DNA of 64,000 nt, from assembly GCA_947044365.1 (NCBI GenBank), contig OX345636.1, positions 43,779,537 to 43,843,536 of the forward strand. The letters run 5' to 3'. Of this stretch, positions 43,991-56,176 are shown in pieces. The first letter of the stretch is position 1, and each line of letters starts with the position of its first letter. Position numbers and translations under genes: made by a program. A model generated the notes under the pieces. The model worked only from the letters and a program-made list of their open reading frames with translations. It did not search any database and was not told the DNA's origin. The stretch is from Petrosia ficiformis. Taxonomy: Eukaryota > Porifera > Demospongiae > Haplosclerida > Petrosiidae.

Positions 43991-44369
43991 AATTAACTGA
44001 TAACTAAAACGGTTTGCATAAATTCCATTGTAGTAGAGAGCACTTATATACATAAAGAATAATAAAAATTTCCAATAAAATGAAAGATGTAGGGATGTCA
44101 AAACCCAAAAAGCATGCGAACAAGGTTAGGTGGGACCCAAAATTAAACAAACCACTTTCATATAACCCTGCATAAGTACAGCTCTTTGTATTTTCCTTTA
44201 TAAGTACAAATTTGAGAAGCTAGCTAGCTACGCCACTAGAGCCTCGTAATGCCAGGAACACAACGTACGGGTCAAAATGTCACATATATGTGACATCAGT
44301 TTTCTAAGGGTTAATGTTCATTGATCAAGTCGCCAGCGTAGTCTCGCGGGGCCGACGACTGTCTGTTAA

Positions 44370-45033
44370 CACTTACAGTTTCGTAACCCGGGGGCTTTTG
44401 AAAAAAGAATGAATTAATTTTAATAATAATTCCAACCACACCTACCATGGATGTAATATACTGATTGCGAGGTGTGGCTCAGCATCTCATTAAAATCAAA
44501 ACCTTCGTTGCAAACGAATACAGGCAATTTGCAACTTTCTCCAACTTCTGGAGCAATCTAACACTCACCTCAACCTTGCTTACCAATTACTGCAAGCACA
44601 GCATCTACTCAAGTCTGCACACGAACGCTATTTGTCACTTATTCTCCCAACATCCCTTTCTCTCTCGCTAGAACCAGCTAGAAACCCAAGTCTATACATC
44701 ACACAAACATCAACATAACGTTCTACTCTCCTCTCCTTTCACTTTTTTTTTTTTTTTTTTAAGTACTCTAAGCTAACTTCAAAGTAACATCAAAGGGCGG
44801 ACACTTGAATCAAAGCACCGCTAGACCACATCCAACGAAGCGTAGGCGTTTTGAACAATAGAATGCCGACATGCCGCCACCACATTGGTATACTCTTGTA
44901 ATCTACAGTAATTTGGGGTGTGGTACATCCAAGACCCAGCCATTGCAGTGAAATTTAGCAATGTAATAAGTAGGTGTGGTACTTCCTATCTGACAGGATG
45001 TTGTAAAATTACAACACTAAAAAACTGAAAGTG
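44370..45033. mobile_element. CACTT-ended MITE with TTAA duplication, uninterrupted copy
   Basis: CACTTACAGTTTCG and, inverted, CACTTTCAGTTTTT are flanked by TTAA (44366-44369 and 45034-45037). It is the inverted homologue of the element at 28698-31583 without the inner transposon. The right end lies 169 bp from the heparanase 2 start codon. A poly(T) tract is at about 44744-44760. Confidence 0.85.
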
Positions 45034-45201
45034 TTAACATGTTAGCCCCGCGAAGCTAATGTCACCGCGCCGACTGTACCTACCGCGCGCGTACCGCGTT
45101 CATGTTCACTGCAGTACTGCATGCTACGTAAGTACTGGTGAGACTAGATCACGTGTACGCCGCCCCATCCAACCTCACAATCACATGACAATTAGTCAAT
45201 A

Positions 45202-48200
45202 ATGGCTTTATGGGTAGTACTGCTACTACTAGGGTGTTCTGTTTATTGTACTGGATTACAAAACTTCGTCCGTGTGAATCTCAAGAACCCTGTCAATACT
45301 GTTCATGATGAATATTTATCTGTGACCATCGACAGTCGAACTATTAAGGAAGACTGGGCTGGTTGTAATTTTTCTGCACAGAGAATCATTACTTTGGCTA
45401 AAGGTTTAGCTCCAGCATATCTTAGGCTTGGTGGAACTGATGGAGATTATTTGATATTCAGCCCATTTGGAGACAAGACAACTAAAAGAGCTACACTTAG
45501 AGATCAAGTTGAGGATGTTCATATTAACTTCACCATGTCAGGTTCACAGTGGGATGCTGTTAATCAGTTTGTTAATACAGTAGGTTGGAAGCTTGTATTT
45601 GCTTTAAATGAAGCTATGCGTAATCCATGGCCTCATGGAGAATGGGATTCCACTAATGCTGAACTCCTTATTGATTACACTATGATGAAAGGTTATCATC
45701 AAATTGCTTGGGAATTGGGAAATGGTAAGTTTAATAGAAGAAGTAGAAGTGATATGTTCGTTGTATGATGTTAAGAATTCGGAGAGAGGGTGTTGGATTA
45801 CCCCACCTAGAATTTTTAAAAAACCATTAACAAAGATGACAGTTATAAATATTAGAATTGAACACTTGTACCAATTAAAAAGAGTACGTATACTACATAT
45901 AGTTTATAGCTGTGTCCTATCACATGACCAAATGTGACCCATGCGTTAGAATGTTCAACATTTAAAATTTTCATTTTAATACATGTACATCATGCATGAT
46001 ATTGGCTGCAAAGTGTGAACTGGCTATTCTTACCACCGTTGTCAACCCTATCAAGTGGAGCCAATCAGTGTTTCATATGGCAGGGATATCCCCCTTCCCC
46101 AACTCCACCCCTAGATACAGGCCAAATGTGATTTCTACATCTCAGCTACATGTACAAGTGTTCTGGATCTCCAGAAGTATACTCAGCTCCTTCCTCAAAA
46201 TGAGGAGGTATTCATCACCACATCCTTTGGAGGGGGTGTAAAGCTGTGGTCCTGGGGAGCTAGTTTATATAAGCAACTCGTGCTATTCCAGCTTCTTGTT
46301 GGTAAAACTCTTGTATAAAAAAAATAATAATAAAAAGAAGCAAACATACCCCACACCCCCCAGTAGTGTGCTTCACATGGTTGATTCTTTCTCCTCCCTA
46401 ACAAAAAATCCCGTATGAAACCATACCAATGTAATCTTCTACATGCATCCTTTAAGTGATAGTGGGACACTACCATACCAATAGCCACTTTTTTGTTTTT
46501 AAGGACCTGCAAGATCCTTCCATACAATGTCAGTGGTTGGATCTGTATATTATTACTGTAGCATACAATCAATGACTCTCAATCCCTGAAAGTAGAATTT
46601 AATTTCATTATATGACTTTAACCATCTGTATACATGTACATGTATATCCATTTTAATTTATAATTACATGTCATGAAGTACTTATTTTATTATTATTATT
46701 TTAGAATTGTGTGAACAAATGTCTCTCTGTCTCTGCCTTTCTCTCTTTCTCTTTCTCTCTCTCTCTCTCTATTTCCTTATTAAGAACCTGGTCTCTTCCA
46801 TAAAGAATTTCCTTTATATACTATAAACATCACATCACAAGAAATAGTGAATGGATTCAAGAAGTTAAAAGATCTACTCATTAAGAAAGGTTATCCTAAT
46901 ATTACTATAATAGGACCAGATGTGACAACATCAGGAATACATGGTGACCTGTTTCGTGGGTATGTTACTTTAACTTACTTATACATGAATATACATGTAC
47001 ATGTGTATATCATTGTTTAACATCAATGAATAATTACTTGTATCATACATGTAGTTAGCTGCACATACATGTACATGTATATTAGGGCTGCAACGAATAG
47101 TGGTTTTTGGTATCCGGATATTCGCTTAGTTTAGCGAACGAATATCCGGATATTCGCTTGCTTTCAGAAAATTTTTGTCATAACTCGTTTCTAGTGAGAT
47201 ATCAAATATTAGCTCACCATTTTGCTGTTAACAGTTGCTATAGATGTTTATAACAACAGCCAAAGTTGTTTAACTATCCATTCAGTACTCTACAGGTGTA
47301 GAACGCCGGTAACATGGAGCAACAAACTTCTCCGCGGCCATTTTATTGCAATTATAATGTCACGTGTTCAATTTCTATGCATGCACAAACATTAAACAAA
47401 TATCCGGATGCTAAAAATACATCCGGATACCAAATAACAAGCGAATATCTGAACGGAGCGTAATATTAGTTGCAGCTCTAATGTATATATAAAAGTCACA
47501 ACTACATGTACATGTACATGTCGTTATACAGTATACAATTGTGACTAGTGTATATGTGTACATGTACATGTTGTTATACAGTATAGTTAATTAAAACAAT
47601 TGTGACTAGTGTACATGTGTATATGTGTACATGTATATGTCATTATACAGTATACAATTGTGACTAGTGTATATATGTACATGTGTACATGTAGTCATGT
47701 ACATGTTGTTATACAGTATAGTTAATTAAAACAATTGTGACTTGTGTACATGTGTACATGTACATGTTGTTATACAGTATAGTTACAGTTGTGACTTGTG
47801 TATATGTGTACATGTACATGTTGTTATACTGTACAGTTAATTAAAACAATTGTGACTTGTGTACATGTGTACATGTACATGTACATGTTGTTATACAGTA
47901 TAGGTAATTAAAACAATTGTGACTAGTGTATATGTGTACATGTACATGTTGTTATACAGTATAGTTAATTAAAACAATTGTGACTTGTGTATATGTGTAT
48001 ATGTGTACATGTACATGTCGTTATACAGTATACAATTGTGACTAGTGTATATGTGTACATGTGTACATGTAGTCATGTACATGTTGTTATACTGTATAGT
48101 TAATTAAAACAATTGTGACTTGTGTATACATGTATGTGTACATGTACATGTTGTTATACAGTATAGTTAATTAAAACAATTGTGACTAGTGTACATGTGT

Positions 48201-51200
48201 ACATGTATATGTGTACATGTACATGTCGTTATACAGTATACAATTGTGAATAGTGTATATGTGTACATGTTGTTATACAGTATAGTTAATTAAAACAATT
48301 GTGACTTGTGTATACAGTAGATGCCAATAAAAAGTTTACGTTTCGTTTTTGTATTACGATCGTAGTACGAAACTATCACACCGTACTATTAACGTTGCGT
48401 TTAAACGTTTAATTAACGTTTGCTATTAATCATTGCTGAAACATGGGTGTGGTTAACGAGCCAAACGGCAAGGAGTTTACTGCTACATTCTCTCAGAAGA
48501 ATTCAGACCTAAACAAAGTTGATATTCTAGAAGGTTAAGGCTCTGTCCAGCTTCACCTGCAGTAACAGTTCTTCATTCGATGTGGAAATAGCAAAACGGT
48601 TGTCTTGACAAAGATAGGCGTGACCACTGAAGACGGTCGAGTTGTATCAAATTCTCCTGCCTTCATAGATGTTAGTAAAGGCTTGAGCTTGCTTCGAAGT
48701 TAGCATAAGGACTGTTGAGTATGTAGACAAATCCTCAAGTTCAGTTTTACAAATGTGAAGCTTCAGTTTTCTTGGTGAATACTTGACGGTCAATTTTTCC
48801 GTTATATAAACCATTCCGTTTTACGATCTATCACTGAATATTTAATTACCGTTTAAACTGACTTTTGACTAGGTTTTAGCGTACTACGGAGCGTAGAACG
48901 GTCGTACTACAAAACGAAACGTAAAGTTTTAATTGACATATACTGTACATGTACATGTATGTGTACATGTACATGTTGTTATACAGTATAGTTAATTAAA
49001 ACAATTGTGACTTGTGTATATGTGTACATGTACATGTCGTTATACAGTATAGTTACAGTTGTGACTTGTGTATATGTGTACATGTACATGTTGTTATACT
49101 GTATAGTTAATTAAAACAATTGTGACTTGTGTACATGTGTACATGTACATGTTGTTATACAGTATACATGTAGTTAATTAAAACAATTGTGACTTGTGTA
49201 CATGTGTACATGTACATGTTGTTATACTGTATAGTTAATTAAAACAGTAAATTTTTGTATGTGACTAGTATACATGGTACATGGTACATGTATGTGTTTT
49301 GAGAATTTCTTTCTTGTCTTTAGGTTTCTTAAAGAGCTTCAATACTCACCAAATTTGCTTAATGCCGTGACATGGCATCAGTAAGTTCATACATACATGT
49401 ATGAATCTGTACATGAAGGTCAAGGATAAGAATATACATAAAGGGTAGTGTTGGGGATATCCTCTCTCAGTACATGAACATGCAAACATTGGTCATATAT
49501 ACATGTACATGTATATGAAGGGTAGTGTTGGGGATATCCTCTCTCAGTACATGAACATGCAAACATTGGTCATATATACATGTACATGTACATGTACATG
49601 AAGGGTAGTGTTGGGGATATCCTCTCAGTAAATGAACATGTAAACATTGGTCATATATACATGTACATGTACATGAAGGGTAGTGTTGGGGATATCTTCT
49701 CTCAGTAAACAAACATTGATTTTGGTGGTCATATGTACATGTATACATGTATATCCCCATGTATATCCACATGTATATGTACATGAAGGGTAGTGTTGGG
49801 GACATCCTCTCTCAATAAACGAAACATGCAAACAATGAATTTAGTGGTCATATGTACATGTATACACGTATATCTATGTGTACATGGTAGTGTTGGGGAT
49901 ATCCTCTCTCAGTACATGAACATGCAAAGGTCATATACATGTATATGTGTACGTATACATGAAGGGTTGTGTTGGGGATATTCAAACATGCAAAAATTGA
50001 GTTTGGTCATCATATACATGTGTACATGTACATGGCCTAATTTTCAAAAAGGAACTAGCCACATTTTGGAAAATAGGCCACATGTACATGTACATGTACA
50101 TGTGTATATGTATAATTATGTTATAACACACCTACGAGTATTGCAATATATCAGATATATAATCACTGAGCCAAAGGTATGTACCCACAATTCAGGAATC
50201 CGATGAAATTTGGTAGCTAGAAGAGTGGTACTTACATGTATGTACTTAAACACTGCAGAGTATAATTTTAGTATACATGTAGAATCTTGTACATGTACAT
50301 GTGTTTATATCAGTCTTCTTGTACATGTACATGTGTTCATATCAGTCTTCTTGTACATGTACATGTGTTTATATCAGTCTTCTTGTACATGTACATGTGT
50401 TTATATCAGTCTTCTTGTACATGTACATGTGTTCATATCAGTCTTCTTGTACATGTACATGTATTCATATCAGCCTTCTTGTACATGTACATGTGTTCAT
50501 ATCAGTCTTCTTGTACATGCATGTACATGTATTCATATCAGTCTTCTTGTACATGTACATGTACATGTGTTTATATCAGTCTTCTTGTACATGTACATGT
50601 GTTTATATCAGTCTTCTTGTACATGTACATGTGTTCATATCAGTCTTCTTGTACATGTACATGTGTTTATATCAGTCTTCTTGTACATGTACATGTATTC
50701 ATATCAGTCTTCTTGTACATGTACATGTACATGTGTTTATATCAGTCTTCTTGTACATGTACAATTGTACATGTATTCATATCAGCCTTCTTGTACATGT
50801 ACATGTACATGTGTTTCATATCAGTCTTCTTGTAAATGTACATGTACATGTGTTCATATCAGTCTTCTTGTACATGTACATGTACATGTGTTTCATATCA
50901 GTCTTCTTGTAAATGTACATGTGTTCATATCAGTCTTCTTGTACATGCACATGTGTTCATATCAGTCTTCTTGTACATGTACATGTGTTCATATCAGTCT
51001 TCTTGTACATGTACATGTACATGTATTCATATCAGCCTTCTTGTACATGTACATGTGTTCATATCAGTCTTCTTGTACATGTGTTCATATCAGCCTTCTT
51101 GTACATGTACATATACATGTGTTCATATCAGTCTTCTTGTATATGTAGCTATTATGGAAACAGTGAAACCATGCCACTCAGTGATTTTACCGATGTTAAA

Positions 51201-54200
51201 GTACTAGACAGTTTTTTTAGCCAAGTTGCTGATATATTACTACTCACATCAATATATTCTTATACTGGTGACTTATGGTTAGGAGAAACTTCTAGTACTT
51301 ATGGAGGTGGTGCTGCTTTGTTATCATCTAGTTTTGTATCAGGATTCATGTGAGTATACTGTGTACATACATGTACTGAGCACTGAACACACTGCATACA
51401 TGTACATACATGTACTGAGCACTGAACACACTGCATTCATGTACATACATGTACTGAGCACTGAACACATTGCATACATGTACATACATGTACTGAGCAC
51501 TAAACGCATTGCATACATGTACTGAGCATTGAACACATTCCATACATGTACATGTACATACATGTACTGAGCACTGAACACACTGCATTCATGTACATAC
51601 ATGTACTGAGCACTAAACGCATTGCATACATGTACTGAGCATTGAACACATTGCATACATGTACATGTACATACATGTACTGAGCACTGAACACACTGCA
51701 TTCATGTACATACATGTACTGAGCACTGAACACACTGCATTCATGTACATACATGTACTGAGCATTGATACACTGCATACATGTACATACATGTACTGAG
51801 CACTGAACTCACTGCATACATGTACAAACATGTACTGAGAACCTAACACACTGCATACATGTACATACATGTACTGAGCACTGAACACACTGCATACGTG
51901 TACATACATGTACTGAGCACTGAACACACTGCATACGTGTACAAACATGTACTGAGCACTGAACACACTGCATTCATGTACATTGTACATGTACATACAT
52001 GTACTGAGCACTGAACACACTGCATACATGTACATACATTGGTAGGATCGAAGATTTTCACCCTACCAATCCCAAGGCTACTTGATGGGAATAATCCATA
52101 TATAGTTAAAGGTCATTCACATTCACCTTGTCCTCAAAAAACATTTTCATAACTTTAGTTTGGAATAACCAACAATTTTTTTTTACCTGCACCATTTTCA
52201 TATAACTATCCTTCCCATTCTTTTTTGTGTATGTCAAATTTCAATCTACTGCTTCATTACAGTATAATCATGTATTAAGCTTATGACATTAAACTATATA
52301 CACTATATATAGTTATCATATCCTAATTTTGAGGACATTGTGAATGTGAACAGACTTCAGTTAAGCTTACATATAGCAAAGAAACAGGTCAAGTTTGGAG
52401 AAAAATGTTTTGAACTATTGTGATCAGTGTTTTTGATAAGCTTATATGACGCACCATCTTCCCAAAGAGCTTCTTATTTGACACGGCACAGTTCTCTCTT
52501 TGGGCCAGTGGCGCAGTTAGTTATGATTATATTGTCACTAACAACATTAACTCTTTGTTAATTGGCTCAAGCTGTATTCCTAATGGCACACACACTAACC
52601 ATTCTTGAGCCAATTTGGCCCATGCTTTAAAACGTATCAAAAACTCTGATTGTGATGTTTCCCTTTCAATTCTAGTTATTGGTCATTTGGTTCACTGGGG
52701 GAAATCAGATTATCATCATCATTACATCAAATGATTGTACTTTCAGGTGGATAGATAAGTTAGGTATTGCTGCTTATCATCATAAGAAAGTGTTTAGACA
52801 AGACTTTGTTGGACGGAACTACTGTCTCTTAGATGAAAATGCATATCCTTTACCTGTAAGTCATTTCTCTTCTCTGTATGTGTGTCTGTCTGTGTATGTG
52901 TGTTGTCTATTTGTGTGTCTGTCTTAATTACTCGATCCAGTCAATCTTAGGGCGCCATGTGTTATAAAAATATATAGTTTTATGGCTTGAATGATGAATG
53001 TACATGATATAAAGTAGGTGCAGCTAGTGATCGTCGTGGCAAAAACCTTATATAGTGTTTGATGTTATAGCAGCCACTGCCTGAATTGTACTTCTTCAAC
53101 CAGTGTTTCATCATAGATAGTGTACAAACAAGATGAGTTACAGCACATACGGCACATATACATGTATACATCACCGGATGCATACAACTCGTGTATACAC
53201 CACATACATAAACCGGATGTATACAACTCGTGTATACACCACATACATAAACCGGATGTATACAACTCGTGTATACACCACATACATAAACCGGATGCAT
53301 ACAACTCGTGTATACACCACATACATAAACCGGATGCATACAACTCGTGTATACACCACATACATAAACCGGATGCATACAACTCGTGCTTACACCACAT
53401 GCATACATGGCATACTACACCAAAGTGTTCTCATGTATTCTTTTTACAGCCAGATGTCATGAGTTATAGAAATTGTCATAATTTTAAAATAGAAAGATTT
53501 TTGAAAAAAGTTATCGTTTTCTCTCATTTTTGTACGATTTGAAGTCTACTTGTAGCTCGCTCAAAGTACCAATTTGTTAGTTTTACAGAAAAAGTAGTAA
53601 TACACAAACACACAAAATGAGTACAGTAACCCTCTGCTCCACCTATGTGGATAACGGTTAATAATAATCATATAATTATTTGTGGTGTGAGGGTTAGTAC
53701 ATTCATTTTCTTTTTTAGGACTATTGGTTGTCTGTATTATATAAACGATTAGTTGGTATTCAAGTTTTGTATGTTGAAGGAGCTCTGGAAAGAGGACGGC
53801 AAGTCAGAGTATATGCTCATTGTGCTAAATCTCCGTAAGTATGTGTGGATTCCTAATCAATGACATAGCCAAGGCTGAGGACTGGCTATGCTACTGTTCC
53901 TTGCAGTATGAAGGACATTTCAAGAGTATTTTTGTCGTGTGACTTTAAACCTTAAAAGCAGTCATGCACCACAGTGAGCTCTGTAGGTTGCAAATAGCTA
54001 CAATCACCTCCGTATCTACATGTAGCTGTAGGGACAGGACAACTTTTGTTTTATTATGTGAATATGAAAAGGAATAGGTAATATCACCATTGGTACACAA
54101 TGTATAAGAAATGTAGGAATTCAAGTCTATAACATTTTTGGCTCCTAGACTGGCAGTGAATATGTTGCTATAGCAATATAGCTTATAGTATTAAAAACCA

Positions 54201-55788
54201 TTGTAATAATATTATATACATGTATGTATAAACTCTACATGAACATGTACATGTATGAGCAACCCACGTAAAATATGAAGTGTACCTTTTTAAGGAATGT
54301 TAGCTGATAAGTGTCTTGTACTAATTTTTTACATCTGTTAATTACACCTTTTACTACATGAATATACACAATATACATGTACATGTACATGTGTGACTAA
54401 AAGTGGTAATTATTGTGTCCTCCAGGGCCACCCCTATGATTTCTTTCCACTTCACTAACATCAAAAGCCAGTAAACTACTTCCACAATGTACATGTACAT
54501 GTATATATATAATTATGTACATGTACATGTATATATATAATTATGTACATGTATATATATATATATATAATTACATGTATATACATGTACATATATATAT
54601 ATATAATTATATACATGTATTTGCTTGTGTCACACATGCAATGTATATTCAGTTAAGGAAGTTTTGCCATTCAAAACATACACTAATGGGAATGTTTCAT
54701 CTGCAAGTGATTACTTTGTACATATGCTTCAATATTCATTACAGATATCCTAAAGGTAGTGTTGTTCTCATAATATTGAATACTATTGATACTGAAGCAA
54801 TTGTCACATTAACTAATGATGAACTGATAAACAGTGATCAAGATATCTACTGGCTTACTCCTTCACCTGTTACTAACATCACTAGCCAGTAAGTGTTATA
54901 ATGACTACATGTACATGTAAAGTCCGTTCGTGTTGAGTTGGGACTTTTCTCATTAAATATTCATCTAATTTCAATAATTACGCAATTAAAACTTACCATA
55001 GTAATGCACATCTCACGCGTTGACAATAAAAACTTACCATAGTAACCACGCTTTTTCACGTGTAGTCCTGTACTGTAACAACTGTGAGTTATATTATAAT
55101 TCTTTTTACTGTCATTCATCACTTATTTCATTTTCTTGAATTTGAATATTTTAGTTCATGAAAATAGCGAGTTATATATATATAATATTGTAATATAAAT
55201 ATACTATCGTATTATTTATGTATCGTCAACTAGAAATTTTGTATTCACTCACGAAGCATGTTATCATCTATGATATACACCCATTTTACTTACCTTGAGG
55301 TGGTAACTTTGTCGTTCCAAGTTAAACACACAGAAAGTTAGACAGGGATGTGTTTTCGTTTACTACCACTGCGTGCTTTTAATTATATTCATGAGTAAAA
55401 CCCATGTATACGAGTAATTTTCACCTATGAATATTTAATGAGAAAAGTCCCAACTCAACGCGAACGGACTTTAGTAGTGATAGCATGACTATCGTTATCA
55501 TCAGTGTTACTATCATGACAGTGATAACTAAAAACTATTATACATGATAGTGAATATGTAGTTACGGGTGTGTGCATTTTGATGTTGTCTGAATGACATT
55601 AATTTATATACTCTTCCTTTTTCTTCAGAGTGGTTGCTTTAAATGGTAAACCAATTGAACTGATATATGAAACAGAGCTTCCAGTACTCAAACCTAATGT
55701 GTTATTACCAAGTACTAAGATCCATCTTCTTCCTCGGTCATTTGGATTTGTGGTTTTCAAAAATGCCAAAGCTATAGCATGTCTCTAA
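45202..55788 (+). CDS. HPSE: Heparanase-like endo-beta-glucuronidase, gene 2 (8 exons, 494 aa)
   Basis: Exons: 45202-45724, 46785-46959, 49324-49380, 51149-51349, 52747-52855, 53719-53834, 54745-54888, 55629-55788 (1485 nt). Exon number and phases match gene 1, and exons 4-7 have identical lengths. A signal peptide opens the protein (MALWVVLLLLGCSVYC). The proton donor Glu175 is in ELGNEPG with its codon split by intron 1. TWHHYYG follows, and the nucleophile Glu298 lies in WLGETSSTYGGG. The end reads FGFVVFKNAKAIACL. N-glycosylation sequons are visible (for example NFT). As in gene 1, the vertebrate-type cleaved linker is largely missing, although gene 2 has a few more residues there. Introns 2, 3 and 4 are mostly minisatellite. 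AATAAA follows the stop at about 55811. Confidence 0.93.
45725..46784 (+). other. Heparanase 2 intron 1
   Basis: No coding signal. A strong CT-rich tract (46725-46775) precedes the acceptor at 46784. Confidence 0.55.
47083..47480. mobile_element. hAT-like MITE with exact 8-bp duplication
   Basis: TAGGGCTGCAACGAATA is mirrored by TTAGTTGCAGCTCTA with a few mismatches. ATGTATAT flanks both sides (47075-47082 and 47481-47488). The interior has ATCCGGATATTCGCTT in several orientations. Confidence 0.85.
47500..49250. repeat. ~60-bp minisatellite filling heparanase 2 intron 2
   Basis: About 20 units carry TTGTTATACAGTATAG, TTAATTAAAACAATTGTGAC and GTGTACATGTACATG. Some units lack the TTAATTAAAAC part. 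The array is split by a MITE at 48313-48947. Confidence 0.88.
48313..48947. mobile_element. MITE inserted in the minisatellite
   Basis: TACAGTAGATGCCAATAAAA, followed by GTTTACGTTTCGTTTT, is mirrored at the right end. The array resumes on both sides. Related to the element at 17387-18065. Confidence 0.8.
49435..49990. repeat. ~70-120-bp repeat in heparanase 2 intron 3
   Basis: GAAGGGTAGTGTTGGGGATA and CCTCTCTCAGTA with ACATGCAAACATTGG recur about seven times. Confidence 0.8.
50283..51148. repeat. 32-bp minisatellite ending at the exon 4 acceptor
   Basis: About 25 units of TGTTCATATCAGTCTTCTTG plus TACATGTACATG (core 32 bp, with insertions of six). Because 32 is not a multiple of three, all three frames stay open and produce spurious ORFs. 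The last unit ends in TATATGTAG, the 3' splice site of exon 4. Confidence 0.9.
51355..52040. repeat. Minisatellite starting at the exon 4 donor
   Basis: About 17 units of ATACATGTACTGAGCACTG plus AACACACTGC, with one to three TACATG words per unit. It starts only a few bases after the donor GT at 51350. Confidence 0.9.
52110..52370. repeat. MITE family A copy, complete
   Basis: Starts GGTCATTCACATTCACC and ends with an inverted ...GTGAATGTGAAC. The interior is the same as at 38824 in opposite orientation. Confidence 0.8.
52420..52665. repeat. MITE family B copy
   Basis: CCAAAGAGCTTCTTATTTG and GTTCTCTCTTTGGGCCAG form short inverted ends in the interior. Adjacent to the family A copy. Confidence 0.65.
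53170..53410. repeat. 39-bp minisatellite, 6 units
   Basis: CAACTCGTGTATACACCAC plus ATACATAAACCGGATG recurs with a 39-bp period (13 codons), which explains the long frames on both strands. It lies in heparanase 2 intron 5. Confidence 0.92.
54480..54620. repeat. TACATG/(TA)n low-complexity block
   Basis: Alternating ACATGTACATG and (TA)n, with no coding content, in intron 6 of heparanase 2. Confidence 0.7.
54920..55471. mobile_element. MITE with near-perfect ~45-bp TIRs and TA duplication
   Basis: AAGTCCGTTCGTGTTGAG, then TTGGGACTTTTCTCATT, is mirrored at the right almost without mismatch. It is flanked by TA on both sides, as for mariner/Tc1-type elements. No ORF. Recent insertion in heparanase 2 intron 7. 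Confidence 0.85.
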
Positions 55789-56176
55789 TTAATAATTAAT
55801 AATAATTAATAATAAAGACTTCATTTATTTTTTCTTCAACATTAGAAATTGTGGTGTTTTTTTATATTCAGTAATCATAATTATAAAGTTTTCTGAAAAT
55901 TAGAAAAGGGGGTTGAGTCTATACAGAGGTATTGAGGGACTCTACTATTGTACATAATAAAATGATACGCTAAGTTTTGACTTTTGATCTGTTCAAACCA
56001 CACCTTCCAATAATTCATGATGTCACTATTGTCACGTCCACAACTGACCACAAGCAAGGATTCATTACACAAGTGCATCCCTTGAAATACATTGTAAACA
56101 TCTTGCTACATGTACATTTCAGCCATGTTATATCTTAGCCACACTGCCACACCCCATGCCATATTTAAAACAGGAG

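Noticed and set aside
44465..44671. 68-aa plus-strand ORF with HLIKIKTFVANEYRQFATF
   Set aside because: It lies wholly inside a non-coding MITE whose second copy (28698-29214) does not keep the frame.
50210..51353. Long overlapping plus-strand ORFs (up to 312 aa) rich in SSCTCTCVHISLLV
   Set aside because: They arise from a 32-bp minisatellite lacking stops in all three frames. Only the last part at 51149-51349 is real (heparanase 2 exon 4).
51339..52061. Minus-strand Cys-rich ORFs up to 140 aa resembling Cys-rich secreted peptides
   Set aside because: Pure translation of the tandem repeat in intron 4; no signal peptide or conserved spacing beyond the repeat.
52980..53542. 140-142 aa ORFs on both strands
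   Set aside because: The 39-bp repeat has a multiple-of-three period, so open frames appear on both strands by default.
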